DNA of 64,000 nucleotides from Clostridiales bacterium (GTDB taxonomy: Bacteria > Bacillota > Clostridia > Oscillospirales > CAG-272): the NCBI GenBank assembly GCA_012840355.1, contig DULN01000001.1, positions 62,001 through 126,000 on the forward strand, given 5' to 3'. The position numbers and the translations under genes were made by a program. The notes under the pieces are model-generated. The model saw nothing but the letters and a program-made list of their open reading frames with translations. It ran no database searches and was not told the origin of the DNA. Shown in pieces: positions 62,546-64,000 of the stretch (its first letter is position 1; every line of letters starts with the position of its first letter).

Positions 62546-63060
62546 TATATATCTTCCTCTATTTCGGGATAGGTATCGTAATCGTCGTCAGGATCGTGCA
62601 AAAGGTCGTCGCGCCCCTCGTTGACGTATCTCAGCAGTGACTCAAGGTCGCGCCCCGCCAAAAGCTCGGTCGAACCGTGGCATGGGCCCTCAAACAGCTC
62701 GTACATTATGTCGATGAGGTCTTTGTCGGAAATCCTGTCCCGCGACTCGGTTTTAAAGTAATAGAAAATATCAAGAAGCTCACCGAGCGTTTGGGCGTAG
62801 TTTTGGCTGTTTATATACGACGAAGTGCAAAACTTGTCTATAATCTGCAAGATTGCGCCGGAGCCGAGCTCGATGCGCTCGTTTTCGCGCAGTGAGCGGT
62901 TGCGTATCTCGACGAGCTCCCTTGCCTGGCTTTCGGTAAGCACGAGCCCGTATTCCGCTGTCCTTTCATTGGTGGCGAGCAGGTCACGCGTTATCGCGGC
63001 GTTCTCAAGCTGCCTGAGTTCGCCGCCGGCACCCATAAATATCGAAATCAGCGCAGACAT
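62545..63060 (-). CDS. DUF6323-like protein
   Basis: A 171-residue protein with TAEYGLVLTESQARELVEIRNRSLRENERIELGSG, FCTSSYINSQNYAQTLGELLDIFYYFKTES and LFEGPCHGSTELLAGRD, resembling DUF6323. The C-terminus is strongly acidic (DDLLHDPDDDYDTYPEIEEDI). Function unknown. First gene of the two-gene unit, divergent from thrS; a promoter was not identified with confidence. Confidence 0.65.
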   Translation of the reverse strand: MSALISIFMGAGGELRQLENAAITRDLLATNERTAEYGLVLTESQARELVEIRNRSLRENERIELGSGAILQIIDKFCTSSYINSQNYAQTLGELLDIFYYFKTESRDRISDKDLIDIMYELFEGPCHGSTELLAGRDLESLLRYVNEGRDDLLHDPDDDYDTYPEIEEDI

Positions 63061-63108
63061 CTTGCGCGCCCCCTTTAGGCTTTAGCCAAAAATTTTGTTA
63101 AAAAACTG

Positions 63109-63137
63109 TTGACAATATTAAGCGATGATGATATAAT
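63109..63137 (+). promoter_or_regulatory. Promoter of thrS
   Basis: TTGACA (63109-63114) and TATAAT (63132-63137), 17-bp spacer, just before the T-box leader. Confidence 0.92.
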
Positions 63138-63144
63138 TATAAAG

Positions 63145-63550
63145 TGTATCAGCGATTAGATGAGAGCATGGCGGAGATTTCGACTGTTTTCATCTAATTA
63201 TTTTAAATTACATTGTATTATATCATATATATTTGAATAATTCAAGAACGAGCTGGGTATTTTGAAAAATTACCAGCGGCGCGGGACATGTCCAAAGCGA
63301 ATACTCCGCACAGAGAGCAGTCGCCGGTGGATGCCGAGGGAGGAGCAGGGCGTAAATAAAGCCGATAAAAACCCAAGGCATCACCGAAGCTGAAAGCGAC
63401 GCCGAGCAATGCGAGGATACCACCCGCGTGTCACAAGTGAATACAAATGAGTGAAAAGTACGGGTGGAACCGTGCGGAAACATTGATCTGCTGTTTCCTC
63501 ACCCCGGGCAGTGCGCGTTTGCGCTTACTGATCGGCGGTGAGTTTTTTTT
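63145..63550 (+). promoter_or_regulatory. T-box leader of thrS
   Basis: The leader contains the T-box core GGGTGGAACCGTGCGG (63462-63477) and an antiterminator/terminator pair; the terminator ends CTCACC (63498-63503)...GGTGAG followed by eight T (63543-63550). A long Stem I closes with GCGCGGG and CCCGCGT and carries the GA-motif AGAGAG. Candidate specifier ACC (Thr) lies at 63419-63421. Uncharged tRNA-Thr is expected to stabilise the antiterminator and allow thrS transcription. The UGGA bulge would pair with a tRNA ending UCCA. Confidence 0.93.
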
Positions 63551-63581
63551 AACCCAGAAAAACTGAAGAGGAGTGTAGAAT

Positions 63582-64000
63582 ATGAAGACGGCGTATGAGA
63601 TACTAAAAGAAAATGGGCAAATGAGCCGTGATGTGCTTGCGGCGTCGGTTAATGGCGAGCTTTGCGACCTGACGACCGAAGTGCCTGAGGGCGCAGAGGT
63701 AAAGCCGATTACTTTTGAAGACGACGAAGGCAAAAAAGTATTCTGGCACACCTCCTCTCATGTGCTTGCCGCGGCTGTAAAGCGCCTTTTCCCCGACGTT
63801 AAGCTCACCATCGGCCCGGCAATCGATAACGGGTTTTACTACGACTTCGATACTGGCGACGTCTCGTTTACGCCCGAGGTGCTCGAGAAAATCGAAGCCG
63901 AGATGAAAAAGATTATAAAAGAAAACTACCGCGAGGAGCGCTTTGCCCTCCCCCGCGACGATGCCAAAAAGCTCATGGAGGAGCGCGGCGAGCCTTATAA
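63582..64000 (+). CDS. thrS: Threonine--tRNA ligase, partial at window edge
   Basis: N-terminal 139 codons of ThrRS. An atypical N-terminal TGS region (MKTAYEILKENGQMSRDVLAASVNGELCDLTTEV) is followed by the editing-domain opening WHTSSHVLAAAVKRLFPDVKLTIGPAIDNGFYYDFD, which is diagnostic. GAGGAG precedes the ATG. It is regulated by the T-box leader directly upstream. Confidence 0.95.
   Translation, partial: MKTAYEILKENGQMSRDVLAASVNGELCDLTTEVPEGAEVKPITFEDDEGKKVFWHTSSHVLAAAVKRLFPDVKLTIGPAIDNGFYYDFDTGDVSFTPEVLEKIEAEMKKIIKENYREERFALPRDDAKKLMEERGEPY

Noticed and set aside
1..64000. tRNA, rRNA or insertion sequences
   Set aside because: No cloverleaf, rRNA signature or transposase motif was recognised by reading; a covariance-model search would settle this.

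Overview
The window looks like a chromosomal segment of an anaerobic, spore-forming, Gram-positive bacterium of the class Clostridia, probably an uncultured member of the Oscillospiraceae/Ruminococcaceae type. The evidence is: Firmicute-style promoters (several near-perfect TTGACA/TATAAT pairs), strong GGAGG ribosome binding sites, frequent TTG/GTG starts, a T-box leader on thrS, a yybP-ykoY Mn2+ riboswitch, sporulation genes (spmAB, a SpoIIQ-like M23 protein, ytfJ/gerW, a DacF-like carboxypeptidase), and a DUF6179/DUF6323-like pair. Base composition is GC-rich and looks even across the window, including the phage-derived block. No rRNA, tRNA or insertion sequence was recognised.

Layout. 1-2275: 3'-truncated P-type cation ATPase (minus strand) under a Mn2+ riboswitch. 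2395-16995: plus-strand housekeeping, cell-envelope and sporulation genes: lon, ysxC, a TIM-barrel isomerase, lysA, a site-2 protease, scpA-scpB, DUF2953, ytfJ, a D,D-carboxypeptidase, a serine hydrolase, an esterase and a large pectate-lyase-fold lipoprotein. 17161-27096: a compact phage-derived particle locus (terminase, capsid, probable tail tube, portal, scaffold, connectors, probable chaperone, Dit, Gp37-like protein, fibre) with no tape measure, lysis, integration, replication or repressor gene. 27153-29994: SpoIIQ-like M23 protein, AbrB-type regulator, spmA-spmB. 30452-40309: pcrA, birA, a membrane protein, rsgA, a mechanosensitive channel, an amidase-like protein, a GH76-like hydrolase and an MFS transporter.

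40339-48651 is a complete type I-C CRISPR-Cas locus, all read on the minus strand: cas3-cas5c-cas8c-cas7-cas4-cas1-cas2, then leader, then an 11-repeat array. cas8c is split by a -1 frame change in a GGGG-TTTTTT run. An internal start with its own Shine-Dalgarno sequence inside cas8c should produce the small subunit Cas11c.

48722-60075 (minus strand): purC-purB-purA-guaA, which finish both branches of purine synthesis; a homocysteine synthase; and a glnS/vanZ/gltX/MBL-hydrolase cluster. 60261-61472 is a polysaccharide deacetylase-like protein with an altered first motif. 61544-63060 is the DUF6179/DUF6323-like pair. The window ends in thrS behind a T-box leader. The most unusual parts are the tape-measure-less phage-derived locus and the cas8c frameshift/Cas11c arrangement.
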